A DNA stretch of 64,000 nucleotides from Maratus speciosus (GCA_963932465.1 OZ010799.1:282358083-282422082); one strand, 5' to 3'. Positions 10,800 through 23,507 are shown, counted from the stretch's first letter. Numbers and translations: made by a program. The notes: generated by a model not told the origin, from the sequence alone.

Positions 10800-13540
10800 C
10801 TGTTTAATTTATACTTCATATTATTTCTTTTTTTTTGCGTTATATCATAATTTTCCAGTGTTATATATACGCATTTCAGTTATTAATTTTTAAAAGCAAC
10901 AGTTTTACATAGATACAAGAACACCGAATTAAAATAATATCCTCATTAAAAATACAAACATATGAAACAATTTATTTTCTTTTTTTTTCGTTGAATCTTT
11001 TTTTATAGATAACTAGCGTATATTTTACAATAGAATATGTTATTTTTACTTTCTTAAGAACATTTCACGTCCACATCTATAATTTTGAATAAATGTACAA
11101 AGCATATTACCTAAATAATTATAGTATTAACAGTACGCATCTCACAATTGTATTATTACAGAATATAGAAAAAGCATAATTTAACTTGAGCGATAATTTT
11201 TACCCGACATATTAGAGTTGGAACTGATTAAATTACCATATCATTTAAAAATCAATGTTTTGTGTTGAAATGTACACTGTACATAAGTCCATTATACATA
11301 TTTCTATATATATGTATATTTTAGTACTTATTATAAAAAACGCAATAAATTATCAATCATCATCATACATCTACTTTCGAACCAACAACACTGGGTGCTT
11401 CTATCAGAACACCGAATTCAAACTATATTATGCCTGTTTAATACTCAGAAAGATAATGAAAATAATGACACAAGAAATGATACTTACCGTTATGCAATAT
11501 TGATAGATAACAACTATTTAAACTCTAAAATGTTTCTCAACATTATAGAGCAGTTTCTGTAGAATCAGTGCGTCATCAGTGGAAAGATGGGGGGAATTTT
11601 ATTCATATGATGAAGTAGCAAGCGAAAGGGATTTTCTCACATTTTTCAAGTTTTTGGGAAACCATAAAACACGCGAGATGTAATAGGGATTGAAAAATCA
11701 TTATTGTTTCTTTGAGATTTATTCCAGACTCCGATACAAAAAGAAAATTGATCAAAAAGCCCTCAGCGAGTCAATAATAATAATAATGAATAAGTATCAA
11801 ACTCAATTAAAAACGAGATAAAACCATCTTTGCTTGCTGCATTCTGATACATAGAGAGAAAAAGCAATAAATACAATAATTGACCAATGTAATTATAGAA
11901 AATTATCGGGGGCGAGAAAATGTTTTTTGAATTTTCGCTAACATTTTTCACATTAAGAGGTCCCTTTCCCATCTAATTTTCTTTTAGATGCGCCCTGTAA
12001 TTTCCTTTAATTTGATTAAAGTTATCCCTTGAATTTATTCTTTCTTTATCATTATGAGGAAAATTCCATCTCTCTTAGTACTGATTACTGTACATTGAAT
12101 GTTACTGAAACTGGACTGCACTAGATTGAAAAGTTCCGGCGCTTAAAGGGTCATTTTCTACCCGGGATGAAAACCTCCTTAGAAACACAGTGCAGCTGTT
12201 TGATCGGTTTACATCTAGACGTAAAGTCAATAGTGTAGAGAAGTTTTTGGTTTGAGAACTCTATGTGGAAGAGTGTACTAAGTTAAAGATTTTTCCATCT
12301 CAGTACAGACAGTATTTGTCGTGGAGAAATTTCGAAATGAAGATACTTCTTCCTCCATTAATAATTTTATGTCGGTGCCATGCCACTTTTCTCTTTAAAT
12401 ATTAAAAATTTAAACAATTTCCCTCTTTAGACCGTTAATAGTCACGTGTCGATCTTTTATCCGCCTATGTTTTTTTATTTTCTCCTAACCCATCTCCCCT
12501 TACCAAAACTACAGAAAAATTCCATTTGGCTGATCATAAATGTTCCTCTAACAACATTGTCAAGTAACAAGATGTATCTGTTTTTTTCCAGATGTATAAT
12601 TACAAGCAAAGTTAAAATTCGGAGGAAAGTCTACTTAATGAGCAGTAGTTATTAGTTCATTTTTACCCTTTTCTAATATTGCAAAACTCGTGACAAAAAT
12701 ATAGAATTTAAAAGAAATGGCAATTTATAACTTCATTGAATCAAATATTAGAATATTAAACTAAAATTGTGTCTTGTTTTCCATTTTCGATATGCAGGGA
12801 TCGGCGGTGAAAAGACAGAACGTAACAATAGTATCTTAAAAAAAGATTCTACTATTCTCAGGATAAGTAATATAAAAATCTATCAGATTTGTTTTTCGTT
12901 GGAGCCGTTAGATGTAAATTAGGCATAATTTTGATATAACATCACGCAACGCTCATTATTGTTCCACTATTTCCCTACTTTGTATTTATATTTAAGTAAT
13001 ATCTCAGAAACATTTTCGTTTTATGAATGTATTTGGTATTAAAAATTATCAAGGAAATTCAAAAACATGGATGGATACAAAAAATGAGGAAAATGAAAAC
13101 CTTAAATACAGCTTAAGAAAATTTCTTTTGTTCCATTTAAATAAAAAATAAAATAAAAAAATTGTGAAAATATCCGTAATTAAAATAATAACAACGTGCA
13201 CAATAAACTAAAACTTGAATATTTAACTGGATACATTTGGTATCTCTTGTAAAATATGAAATGAAAAAAGAAAACATGACAAAAAATATGTGCCAGTTTC
13301 GGGCGAGACTTTTTCTTACTCAGTTTGCATGATTGCTACCAATTTTTGTTAAAAGAATAATTTCGACTTAATTAATGGCAGGTTAAAGAAGGAGAATATT
13401 ACTTTTTAAGAAAATTGACAATAATCAAGAAATATGGATACCCCCTCCTTGCTCAACTGTCAACACTCGTGATCACTCTGTAAAATCATGTTTAATCTGA
13501 AAATCTGTGCTTGACATTTACATGAACGTGCAGTCCACAA
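10800..13540. other. AT-rich stretch without recognised genes
   Basis: Small reading frames occur (for example 82 codons at 11255-11503), but they are low-complexity and show no motif. No inverted or tandem structure was noticed. The somewhat GC-richer piece 12130-12240 is not recognised. Confidence 0.5.
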
Positions 13541-13544
13541 AACG

Positions 13545-15330
13545 TCCTGCTCTGATAGCTCGGATCCTGGTTAACGGGAGGGCAAACTTTCACACATTTT
13601 TCAACTAGTAATTTTTACGTTATTTATGACACACATTTTTAGTCTAAAGAGAAGGCTATGATTGTTAATGCGAAATAATGGGGGACGTTTGCCTATTCGG
13701 TAATCATGCTCTGTGGACAGTTTTACTATTTAAAAAAAATTCTCTTTAGGCTACGAATTGTAGTTTAATTTATAACAATATCCAAGTGAAATATAAGAAG
13801 CAACTAAATTAAGCATATAGTTTCCCGTATTGTGTTTACTTTTAACGTTTATTATCCTCATGATTTCGAATATTTATATTTTACAATCTCAAAAATAATT
13901 GATACAATTAGTCTTCGTCTATATTTTATGTCACTATAGAAAATTTTACCGTTGTCACTTAAACAAAAATACTATTCTAGGATACATAGAATAAACATTA
14001 TTTCAAAAGAAAAGAATAATGAAATGCTTGCATTTTAATTGCTGAAGAGTTCCACAGAGTAATTACAGATACTAGAAATATTGTGAGATTCTTGGTTCAT
14101 TTTATTTATAAAGTGTGAGGATTTTTCTACAGCTTTTTATGTAATTTCTATTACGAATATATAATGTAGAAGTCAGAAATTTTGAACCGAATTTATTTTT
14201 TATCTTTAAACTTGCTAAAGTTTTTAAGAATTGTGTTTATTTTTATTTTTTTATCTGCTTTGTGGACATGCATCATAACTTTATTATTTCAAAACATTGT
14301 TATGACTTTCAGCAGAATATTTATCTGTAGGGTAAAGTGCCCATATTTCGTCCCCTTTCCTAACTTCGTCCCCCTTAACTTCTCCGCTTCTGCGAAAGTG
14401 GCGCCACTTATGATGCAAGGCACATGAGAGGGGAGGTAAAAGGGGTCAGTGTTGAAAATTTCGTTCGCCAAGACGCATACATAAATTAAAGACAGCGAAT
14501 TTCCTATTTTTAGAAGACCTGACTTCTTATTACGTCGTTTGTAGAACGTTATTTACTGTAATGTAAGTAGTTATTTCTTATTCATTGCATATATTTTACG
14601 TTGAAAATATGCTGACAGTAGCATACAGTGAGTTTTAGGACGCTCAGTTCATCTTACGGAAACTGAAGCTCCGTCATATTGGGAAGTAGCGTGGTCGAAA
14701 TTTCGTCCCCCTTGCAGTTCTTATTTTCGTCCCGGGTACGAAATTAAGAATGCTTTTTCATGACAATTTTTTCAATTTTTTCCTGGTGTTTGGATGACTA
14801 ATATTTCGTTATGTTATTCTTCCACTGACAATTAGTACATTTCTTTGTGCCTTACTTTAATGTAAATTAAATTACTTACACAACTAGAAATAAATTTTGA
14901 TTTAGTTATAAGTTAATTCTTCTCGTACTGGATTTTTTGGACGGACGAAATTGGGACTTTTTTTTTTCTTTTGCATTTTATAGAAACTTTTGAAAAACAA
15001 TTTTTCGCATTGTTAAATTTTTTTGTACGATATTTGCCTATGTTTCTATGTATGTGGGTAGTTAGTCTATGTAAAATCCAAATTTGGTAGATTTTAACTG
15101 AAAATTACAGCTTCCAAGGGCCTAAAAGTGACTGGGGGACGGTAATAGGGCACCTTACCTTTTTTTTTTTCTTTATAGAGCACACATTTATTTTCTAAAA
15201 GTACATAGAAGGCGGACAAATTTTGTTTTCGAAAATTTCGTAGCTGAATATTAATAAATTAATTCTAAATATTAAATCTAAAGTTTCTTTTTAAATATGA
15301 TTTCTGGTACTGTACCGTAAGTTTGCATTT
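13545..15330. repeat. Duplicated flank, copy 1 (interrupted)
   Basis: This diverged segment matches 16600-17760 in the same order: GGCAAACTTTCAC plus TAGTAATTTTTACG-TTATTTAT near 13583, TTTACTTTTAACGTTTAT near 13847, TTACAGATACTAGA near 14062, and GAAAATTTCGTAGCTGAATA near 15232. Copy 1 is interrupted by the 830-bp element at 14330-15159, absent from copy 2. The 207-bp array lies between the copies. Confidence 0.6.
14330..15159. mobile_element. Non-autonomous DNA transposon, copy 1 of an 830-bp family
   Basis: The left end GGGTAAAGTGCCCATATTTC and the right end (GGTAAGGTGCCC in reverse complement) are short inverted repeats. TA precedes the left end. A nearly collinear second copy lies at 60277-61114 with TA on both sides. 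The interior has repeated TTTCGTCCCC phrases near the left and no transposase-like frame. The superfamily is undetermined; a TA target duplication suggests a Tc1/mariner or similar helper. Confidence 0.85.
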
Positions 15331-15365
15331 ATTCTTCTTAATACGGCGCTGAAATTCTAGGATTG

Positions 15366-16600
15366 ATCGCGTTCGGTATAGTCTGAATTTTTTGTGGTGT
15401 TAGTAATCATTTTCATCATCATCTGTCTTTTGAATCCTAGTTTTCCGCATATTGATTTATGAAAGATGACATTTACATGAAAGTATGTTTCTTCTTAATA
15501 TTTGCGTTTTCTATTTTTTTAAAGTTGTAATCTACAACAGCCTATCGGTTATAAGCTTCTGCTCCGTCAGCCAAAGCGTTTGGTGTTATCTGACTTTTTT
15601 GTGGTGTTGGTGGCCATTATCACCATCATCGGTCTTTTTAATCCTAGTTTTCATTATAAGGATTGATGAAAGTTAAGATTTACATGAAAACATATTTCTT
15701 CTTTAAATTTGAGTTTTCTATTTATTTAAAGTTGTAATCTACGACAGCCTATCGGTTATAAGCTTCTGCTCTGTCAACCAAAGCGTTCGGTGTTTTCTGA
15801 CTTTTATGTGGTGTTAGTGGCCATTATCATCATCATCGGTTTTTTAATCCTAGTTTACAGTATAAGGATTGATGAAAGATGAGATTTACATGAAAACATA
15901 TTTATTCTTAAAATTTGCGTTTCCTATTTACCTAAAGTTGTAATTTCCAACAGCCTATCTGTTGTAATCTTCTGCTCCGTCAACCAAAGCGTTCGGTGTT
16001 ATCTGACTTTTATGTGGTGTTGGTGGCCATTATCATCATCATCGGTTTTTTAATCCTAGTTTTCAGTATAAGGATTGATGAAAGATGGAGATTTACATGA
16101 AAACATATTTCTTCTTAAAATTTGCGTTTTCTATTTACTTAAAGTTGTAATCTACAACAGCCTATCGGTTGTAATCTTCTGCTCCGTCAACCAAAGCGTT
16201 CGGTGTTATCTGACTTTTTTGTGGTGTTGGTCGCCATTATCACCATCATCGGTCTTTTTAATCCTAGTTTTCATTATAAGGATTGATGAAAGGTGAGATT
16301 TACATGATAACATGTTTCTTCTTAAAATTTGCGTTTTCTATTTACTTAAAGGTGTAATCTACAACTGCCTATCTGTTGTAATCTTCTGCTCCGTCAACCA
16401 AAGCGTTCGGTGTTATCTGACTTTTTTGTGGTGTTGGTGGCCATTATCACCATCATCGGTCTTTTTAATCCTAGTTTTCATTCTAAGGATTGATGAAAGA
16501 TGAGATTTACATGATAACATGTTTCTTCTTAAAATTTGCGTTTTCTATTTACTTAAAAGTGTAATCTACAACTGCCTATTGGTTATATTGCTGTGCTCTG
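15366..16600. repeat. Tandem repeat, unit 207 bp, about six copies
   Basis: Units contain GCGTTTTCTATTTACTTAAA, CCGTCAACCAAAGCGTTCGG, GGTGTTGGTGGCCATTATCA and AAGGATTGATGAAAGATGAG. They recur at about 15505, 15713, 15920, 16127, 16334 and 16541. The first partial unit (15366-15480) and the last are more diverged. The 207-bp period is 69 codons, so a Met-to-stop frame of about 60 residues ending RIDER or RIDES is open in several units. The hydrophobic, low-complexity product is unlike any family I know, so I treat it as incidental. Confidence 0.9.
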
Positions 16601-17760
16601 TCAACCATAGCCTGATTATCACAGAGGCAAACTTTCACCACATTTTCCAAATAGTAATTTTCACCTTATTTATTACAGACAGTCCGCGTTTCAACAATAT
16701 TATAATAGCTATTGAAAATTAGAGATAGAATCTACAATTATCATCACTGACAGATTAACTGGTTCAAACAAGAACATTTCTTAAATTGCGTTGCGGCTTA
16801 AACCTTAAAAATATTAAAGCTAAATTAACAAACATATAAATACACTATATATTGTCACATATATTTTTACTTTTAATGTTTATTGTTCTCAGGAATACAA
16901 ATATTTAGATTTAGCAATTTATAAAAATCAAAAAAAAAAAAAAAAAAAAAAAAAAAAACAAATATAAAGAATGGGACATTTTTTTTAGATTTTATGGTAC
17001 TTTCAAAACTTTCTCGGTTTCCTCATTAAAAACCACTACCCTAAGACATATAGAATACAGAATATTTGAAAAGAATAATAAAACTTTTGCACAGTGATAT
17101 TTTTCTTTGCTTTCAATTTGATTTAAGTATTTAAAACTTTTTTAGCTAAAACTACAGATGCTAGAGATGTATTCAGCTTCTTTGTTTGTTTATTTCTTTT
17201 ATATCTTCTATGTTTTATTTGTACAGTTTTTTTACATAAATATCCTTTACGAATGTATAAAGTATAATTTTGACACACATTCAAGAATTTTTGATGCGAT
17301 TGTTTTTTTTTCCCCTAAGCTTTTAAGAAAAGTATTTCTCTTTCTTCTTCTAATGATTTTACTCGGTTGTTTTTTGAATAGCACTTCTAACAATAAGTTA
17401 ATTTTGAAATTTCTTTTGAAAGCTATGTTGAATCCTAAATCGAAATCATTTTCAAATGTTACAGAAATCTACCGTGCAAATTTCTCTTCGAAAATGTTGG
17501 TATTCAAAACACGGTTTAGTGCGAACCATGTTAAGTATATTTTGTGGATGTGCAGAAATAGGTTTGGCCTTCTAATACATTATTCAAATTTTCTGGAGAG
17601 TATTTAACTTTAATCTTTATGCGTTATTTGGCCCACAGTTATATAATCTTTAAAATTATATATTGTGAACACAAATCTGTTCGGAAATTTCGTAACTGAA
17701 TAATTTGCGAAATATTAAATATAAAATATTCTTAAAGAATGATTACTACAATGTAAAACG
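16600..17760. repeat. Duplicated flank, copy 2
   Basis: Collinear with 13545-15330 but without the inserted 830-bp element. It contains an A-tract (about 16928-16958) and the longest uninterrupted frame of the window after transposons, 149 codons at 17158-17607 on the plus strand. That frame is hydrophobic and Phe/Leu-rich at the start, has no recognisable domain, and lies in duplicated repeat DNA, so I do not call it a gene. Confidence 0.6.
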
Positions 17761-19500
17761 AAAATATTTTAATATGGGAAAATAAATATAACCACGTGCT
17801 AAAATGAATATAACTACGTGCAAAATATAGAATAACCTGTTCTGAGATGCGCTCGATTTCGAAAAGCATTCTTATCTGAAGAAACCCCGAAACCTATATA
17901 TGTTGCATTATTCCAACATTGGAAGATTTTTCTAGTTGAAATATGAAGTAACTGGCTGTCACGATATCAGTAGTGGATCACGTCCAGCAGTAATAGAGTA
18001 GTATATGTTGTCAGAACAGGTAAATTCGATCCTGTTGTACTAGTATAACGAAAACTGGAATCCTGTCGTGTTAAAGACTACGACATTGACGTTATATGAT
18101 GATTTGGAAGTTGTATCAGTCGACGAGTGAAGGCCATGGAATACATTTTTCCGTGAAAGTTTCCCCAGAAATAATTGAGACAAAACATAAATTCAGCTCA
18201 GCATTTTATTTACGCACCTTTCAGCGGCGCAGTTTTCACCAAGAATATTAGCCATCGCTTCATAGTAGTAATTTAGGGATGAACAAATTTGTAGATAATC
18301 GAATACGTGGACGGTGACCAGGGGGTCGTATGAAAAATGGAAATATGACTAAAATCTGCTGAAACACAGCGAGCATCGGCTTTTTGTGCGTCAAGTGTAG
18401 GAATATAAACATGACGTAGGTCGCGCTCTTAACAAATTAATAATTAAGAATACTACGTCATGGAAAGAGTGCTGACAGAGCGAGTGGATGAATTTCAAGG
18501 TAAAAAGAATAACCACGGAATATGCGCTGGGAAATAAAATGGAAGGGAAAATAACATGGTTGCTAAAGAGCATTCTAAAGGAAAAAAGGGCGGAAATGGA
18601 ACATTTAATTTAAGAATACTAAAAGAGTAATATTTAAGTAATTTAGTCAAGTGCGACCTAAAATTAAAGGGCATTTAACAGAATTAACGATAGAGATTAT
18701 TTAAGGATAAGAATTTAGTGAAAATAAAGTACTAGTAATTTAGAATAAGATAAGGAAATCGCAGAATTAGATCTAATTATGTAACATATATATATATATA
18801 TTAATTTAAAGCAACCTTTATAACAACAAAGTTGATTTTGCTCACACTGATTTTTAAACATTTTTGAGTGTATAAAGTCATAAGACGAAGTGCAATATTC
18901 GACCGTTTTTTCAGTCCCAAAATGCACAAATGAACTTTAAAAAGCTCGGCGTTTAACTTAAAGGGCGACAAAGATAATAATAATATAGATCTTGCAAGTT
19001 AAGGATATACATTTTATTTAAATTTCCTAGTACTTTCGGCTTCCAATACCGTGAGTATCATCAGGGAATATTTTTATTAATTGCTGTTCTATTCATTCAA
19101 ATACGTCACTTCGTTTGAAATGGGATCGTCTATAATAATTAGGTTAGCTGTGAGTAGAATTTATATTTGTCCCCTCTTAAGAAAAACGGCGCGTTTTTTA
19201 AAGTTAAATTGTGTATTTTGCTTCCAAGTAACTTTTCAGAATATTAATCAGTTTTCTCAAATCGGAATATCGAATTGCAGGATATACAATTCCCAATCAA
19301 ATAATTGCAGCAGAAAACTGAATTATACATGCAAGGATACAAAAATAATTATTATTTTAACTTTAATGGTAATGCTGTTAATCTATCACATTTGCCTATA
19401 AAGCAGGTTTATTGAACATAGAAAATTTTACTTTTTTTTGTAATTTTACATATATCATTCGAAAAACCTATATTCCAGGTTGAAAAAACGGATTGATACA
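17761..19500. other. No recognised gene
   Basis: Nothing here supports a gene. An (AT)n tract lies at 18786-18801. A GC-richer patch at 17830-18170 and one around 18380-18480 are not recognised. A short motif at 19034-19064 is listed separately. Confidence 0.5.
19034..19064 (-). ncRNA. Weak hammerhead-core-like motif
   Basis: On the minus strand CTGATGA (19058-19064) is followed after 20 nt by GAAAG (19033-19037), then an AAATAAA-containing stretch as seen after Penelope hammerheads. The intervening bases do not form a convincing stem II next to the core, and no GIY-YIG frame lies upstream. It may be an old retroelement 3' end or chance. Confidence 0.15.
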
Positions 19501-19957
19501 CACTGTAAAAAAAAAAAAAAACACTGTAAATTTCCCAGCACAAAAACGATCACAGTTGAATGTACTGTATCTTCTTTAGTTTCCTGACTATTTAAACATG
19601 AAAAATACAGTAGTTGCGTAAAATTAACAGTACAATGTACTGGCAATTTGGACGACCGCACAAACTACTGGCGTCCAAATTGCCAGTACATTGTGCTGTT
19701 AATTTTACGCAACTACTGTATTTTCCATGTTTAAATAGTCAGGAAACCAAAGAATGATACAGTACATTCGACTGTGATCGAGTTTGTGCGTCCAAATTGC
19801 CAGTACATTGTACTGTTAATTTTACGCAACTACTGTATTTTCCATGTTTAAATAGTTAGGAAACCAAAGAAAGATACAGTACATTCAACTGTGATCGAGT
19901 TTGTGCGCGAGATGAACAGTACTTTGTACTGTAAAAATGTCGTTTTTTTTTTCAGTG
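19501..19957. mobile_element. Fold-back element with one arm duplicated
   Basis: The ends are CACTGTAAAAAAA (19501) and TTTTTTTCAGTG (ending 19957). Inside, a left arm of about 120 bp (19549-19667) faces two tandem right arms (about 19672-19785 and 19786-19906). Each right arm carries GTCCAAATTGCCAGTACATT, TTTTACGCAACTACTGTATT and GATACAGTACATTC. The two right arms are nearly identical, so the duplication is younger than the inversion. Non-coding. Confidence 0.8.
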
Positions 19958-21370
19958 CACTATACAAACTACTAGGGAAAGTTTACGAAAATCAACGGTT
20001 GGAAAATAAATTCATAACTGATTCTTTAAATCACAAAGATATATTGTTTTCTGAAGTTTCTGAAGATGAAGAACGTTCTTTCGTAATCATTGATAAGTCG
20101 GAAGAAGTTACTGAATATTTTCATTTGTGGTTATACTAGTATTACATGCTTTCTGTTAAATTACAATTCTGTTTGTACGTGGCAGTCAAATTTTGTTACT
20201 CATCCCCCCCCCCCCCTCGCTTACTTTTACCATACAGTTTTAAAAATTGGAATATATATGTATAGCTGAGAGCAATACATAAATTGGACAAAGATTTTTT
20301 AAAATTCGATCTTTAAGGGGGCGGGGGGATACCGGGGAAAAAATATCTCATTAACGAATGTAAATATAATCTTTAAACTTGTCTTGCCTATAAAAAACTA
20401 AACCTTGGCTGAACTATCCATGAAGGATCAGGGCCTACAGTGCCCAAATCTGTTTGTTTGACCCTGAGCCTCGAGGTGCTATGCAGCATGTGCCCCGGCC
20501 AGCTGGTCAACCCAACGCGAGACCCTCGGTGTTTAGTTCCCAAGCAAGCTTGGTACTCATTGACTTGCCTGTTGTATAACTTTAATTAGTAAACACATGT
20601 TTCGGAAAATTTAAAAATTCGAACCCTAAAGGGGAAAAATGGAGGGGGCTGTCACCAAAGCGCCCACCGTTTTGTAAAGACATCACAAAACACAATTTAA
20701 AGGTAAAGTAACACTACTAAGGTTAACACTCCTTAAACTTAATGTTTACTCGAGTATAGTTTGATTTCCTATGAAGAATCAGTATCAGCTTACGCAATGA
20801 GTATTTATTGAAAAGTACTAATGGAAGGGTTACCACAATAGCGCCACATTTTGGCAAACTTGGGAAAATATCGCCAAAATTGTCTACAAAAGTAATGTTT
20901 CATATATGAAGCCAACTTGACGATAGCAGGCTAATTTTTCGAAATTCTCATTCTAATCAATTAATCCATATTTGTACATTTTTGTGAATTTTACTGAACG
21001 CATGTTTTTTTTTTTTTCAAATATTTTTTTAAGATTTATAATTATATTTTCCTAGACTAAGAAACATTTGTCTTTTTTTACAGTGCAGTATAATTTCTTA
21101 AGTTTGCGGATATACTTCTTACCTCAGTGCTGAAGTTGCAGTTAGAATTGGTCACAGTTTTGTTATTCTGCGTTTTTATCTTTAGAAGCCCCAGAAACCG
21201 AAATATTTTTTAAATTTAAAGAAATCTTTTTAAAAATAATGTTTTTTCACTGTCACTGATTTTGGAAGCGAAATATGCCATTATAATCACAAATGTGATG
21301 TATATTGAACTATGCAGATGTGTAGTTGATTAGCATTTAAACTTCCCCATAGAAAGGTATATAGATATAT
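19958..21370. other. No recognised gene; C-run and a GC-richer patch
   Basis: A run of C lies near 20205-20217. The block 20430-20570 is clearly GC-richer than its surroundings (CCCCGGCCAGCTGGTCAACC near 20493) and may be a fragment of an interspersed repeat, but I do not recognise it. Phrases with ATTCGAACCCTAAAGGGG (20617) and ATTCGATCTTTAAGGGGG (20304) suggest an old duplication about 310 bp apart. Confidence 0.5.
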
Positions 21371-21371
21371 T

Positions 21372-21500
21372 ATACAGACATACATACAATAAATACAATA
21401 AACCCAAATGGAGTGCAAAATTAGCCAGAGCCAGGAATCTAACCCGGGGCTACAGTATACAAGACTGCTGCTCTAACCACTGAGCTACTCCGGCCGATAC
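21372..21500 (-). mobile_element. tRNA-derived SINE, copy 1
   Basis: The minus strand carries a tRNA-like head with an A box (TAGCTCAGTGGTTAGAGC, 21470-21487), an anticodon-arm-like hairpin (CAGT/ACTG) and a B box (GGTTAGATTCC, 21434-21444). A tail follows with ACTCCATTTGGG and a TATTGTATGT-type repeat. These are the internal RNA polymerase III promoter elements typical of SINEs. The long non-tRNA tail and imperfect arms argue against a working tRNA gene. Confidence 0.8.
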
Positions 21501-21689
21501 CTGAGTCAGGAATTTCTCACTAATAAACCATGTTGGGGAAGTCACAACCCATCTATACGACAGCCTAGGATGTCAGGACAACGATGAATAGATTTTACTA
21601 TTACATCGATCTACGATAATTATAATAAAACACTCCTACGACAATATATATTAAAACACCCATACATACATAAATAACGCCTGCATTCA

Positions 21690-21935
21690 CCAGTTAAAGG
21701 TATATATAATTATTATACAGACATACATACAATAAATACAATAAACCCAACTGGAGTGAAAAATCCTGAACACATTATTTGCCATATAATGGATGTATGT
21801 ATATAATGGATGAACAGGAAAAATCCTGGAGTGAAAGTCTTGTATACTGTGGTCCCGGGTTCGATTCCTGGCTCTGGCTAATTTTTCACTCCAGTTGGGT
21901 TTATTGTATTTATTGTATGTATGTCTGTATAACAT
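21690..21935 (+). mobile_element. tRNA-derived SINE, inverted partial copies
   Basis: At 21831-21931 the plus strand has the 3' half of the same tRNA-like head (perfect B box GGTTCGATTCC at 21858-21868), the GGCTCTGGCTAATTTTTCAC junction and the tail. At 21712-21769 the tail alone occurs in the opposite direction. The pieces form an inverted pair of tails separated by about 60 bp. Both lack the A box. Confidence 0.75.
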
Positions 21936-22129
21936 TTATATATACCTTTAACTGTTGAATGCATGCGTTATTTATGTATGTATGTGTGTTTTAATATATA
22001 TTGTAGTATGAGTGTTTTATTATAATTCCCCATAGAACTTCAATTTTGCATTTACTCAATATAAATGAGAAAGTAATCGAACGAAACTATTTTATATTTT
22101 TGCAGAAGAAAAAAACGTAAAAGTTTAAG

Positions 22130-22330
22130 TTTTTAAAGAGAAAAATGATTTTTAGTGATATTTTTCGTTTCTCTGTAGTGGAATTGCCCTTTTTCATCTT
22201 CTAACTTGCGTGACCTAAATGTTAAGGAATCACAGTATTATCGTGATTTGAGATTGAATGCTTTCTTTTGAAGAAAATGCCTGTAAGGGAAAGAGAAATA
22301 AAATTGAAAATGCCTACGCAATCAGATGCT
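22130..22330 (+). repeat. Dispersed relative of the 267-bp tandem unit
   Basis: AGTGGAATTGCC-TTTTTCATCTTCTAACT, GTGACCTAAATGTTAAGGAA and ACGCAATCAGATGCTGAACG occur in the order seen in the 25.9-30.0 kb array, but as a single diverged unit. Confidence 0.55.
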
Positions 22331-22559
22331 GAACGTCAACCTATGTTATATCAATGACCTTTAAAATGTCGAATCTCATACAGGTTTTCAAAATCTGAAA
22401 TATAGATAAGAAATAGAGTTTGCATAAAGATGAGGAAAACAAGAAATTTATTTTGTGTGGTTAATATTGTCGTGCATGTATATTGTATTGCAAAATAAAA
22501 TTTTCATGTCTAAAAATTGCGAAATAAAGTCTTTTTAAACTGTTTTATTCCGTACTTAA
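22331..22559. other. No recognised feature
   Basis: AT-rich spacer between the single repeat unit and the next Helentron-like element. Confidence 0.5.
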
Positions 22560-23507
22560 CTAGTCGGACGTGGCAAACCCAAAAGTTTCTTCTATCTCAT
22601 ACAGATTAACACTTCATGAAAAATGCAGCATAGCAGCGCAACCGGTTAGATGATTTAGACCAAAATCTAATCAGCAACAACGTATGTCAACTTCTAACGG
22701 AATCTGAAGTTTTGTGAGAATCCGTGCATTAGTTTTAAGGTAGAGCTATGACGGAAATCGCAAAAAATTCTGCATAGCAGTGCCACCTGTTTGGGCGATA
22801 TATACCAAAACATAATAAGCAACAACTTAAGGTAAATGAATCTGAAGTTTGATTAAAATCCATGCATTATTTCTTGAGATAAAACTATTGCGGGGATCTG
22901 GAAAAATTCAGCATAACAGTGCCACCTATTGGTCGATTTACACCAAAATATAGCCAACGGCAACTCATATCAAGGACTAACTGAATCTGAAGTTTGAAGA
23001 AAATTCACGCATTAGTTCTTGAGAAGGAGTGGAAATCATGAAAAAGGCTGTATAGCAGCGCCACCTGTTGGGCGATTTACACTAAAACGTAGTAAAAAAC
23101 AACTCATATCAAGGACTAACTGAATCTGAAGGTTCATAAAAATCCGTGCATTGTTTCCTGAGATCGTTCTTGAACATATTGCGGAAATCGTAAAAAATGC
23201 AGCATAGTAGCGCCACCTGTTGAGCAATTTTCACCAAAAACTAATCAGCACAAATTTATGTCAGGGACTAACTGCATATAAATTTTTATTAAATTCCGTG
23301 CATTAGTTCGTGAGATAGAGCACCCACAAAATTTGTGTCACATACAGACGCACAGACAGACCGACAAACTCACAGACAGACATTTTGTAAAAACATGTTT
23401 TTCGGGATATCTTTTCCCTAAAACGTCTAAATCCCTCGAAAACCGAAATTCGAAAATTTTCACTTACCCAATAGCTTCCTCTTGTAAAGATAGAAGAAAG
23501 TAAAAAG
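22560..23507 (-). mobile_element. Helentron-like (HINE) element, family B
   Basis: On the minus strand the head ACTTTCTTCTATCT (ATAGAAGAAAGT on plus, 23490-23501) follows a T-rich start. It leads through CGGTTTTCGAGGGATTTAGA into a GTCTGTCTGTG microsatellite (about 23344-23380). About five units of 138-151 bp follow, each with a version of AACAGGTGGCGCTGCTATG. The end carries the terminal repeat again (22584-22595) and a close at ACTAGT (22559-22564). Head and tail closely match the element at 30.1 kb, although the units do not. Non-coding. Confidence 0.75.

Noticed and set aside
15485..16722. Repeated short hydrophobic frames as a gene cluster
   Set aside because: Each is the same segment of the 207-bp unit between a chance ATG and TGA; some units have lost the frame.
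17158..17607. 149-codon open frame
   Set aside because: Low-complexity hydrophobic product in duplicated repeat DNA with no homologue I recognise; the related copy at 14.1-14.3 kb does not keep the frame.
19034..19064. Working hammerhead ribozyme
   Set aside because: CTGATGA and GAAA are present but no adjacent stem II can be formed; kept only as a weak feature.
21372..21500. Functional tRNA gene on the minus strand
   Set aside because: The boxes are good but the acceptor and T arms are imperfect and the sequence continues into a SINE tail shared with nearby copies.
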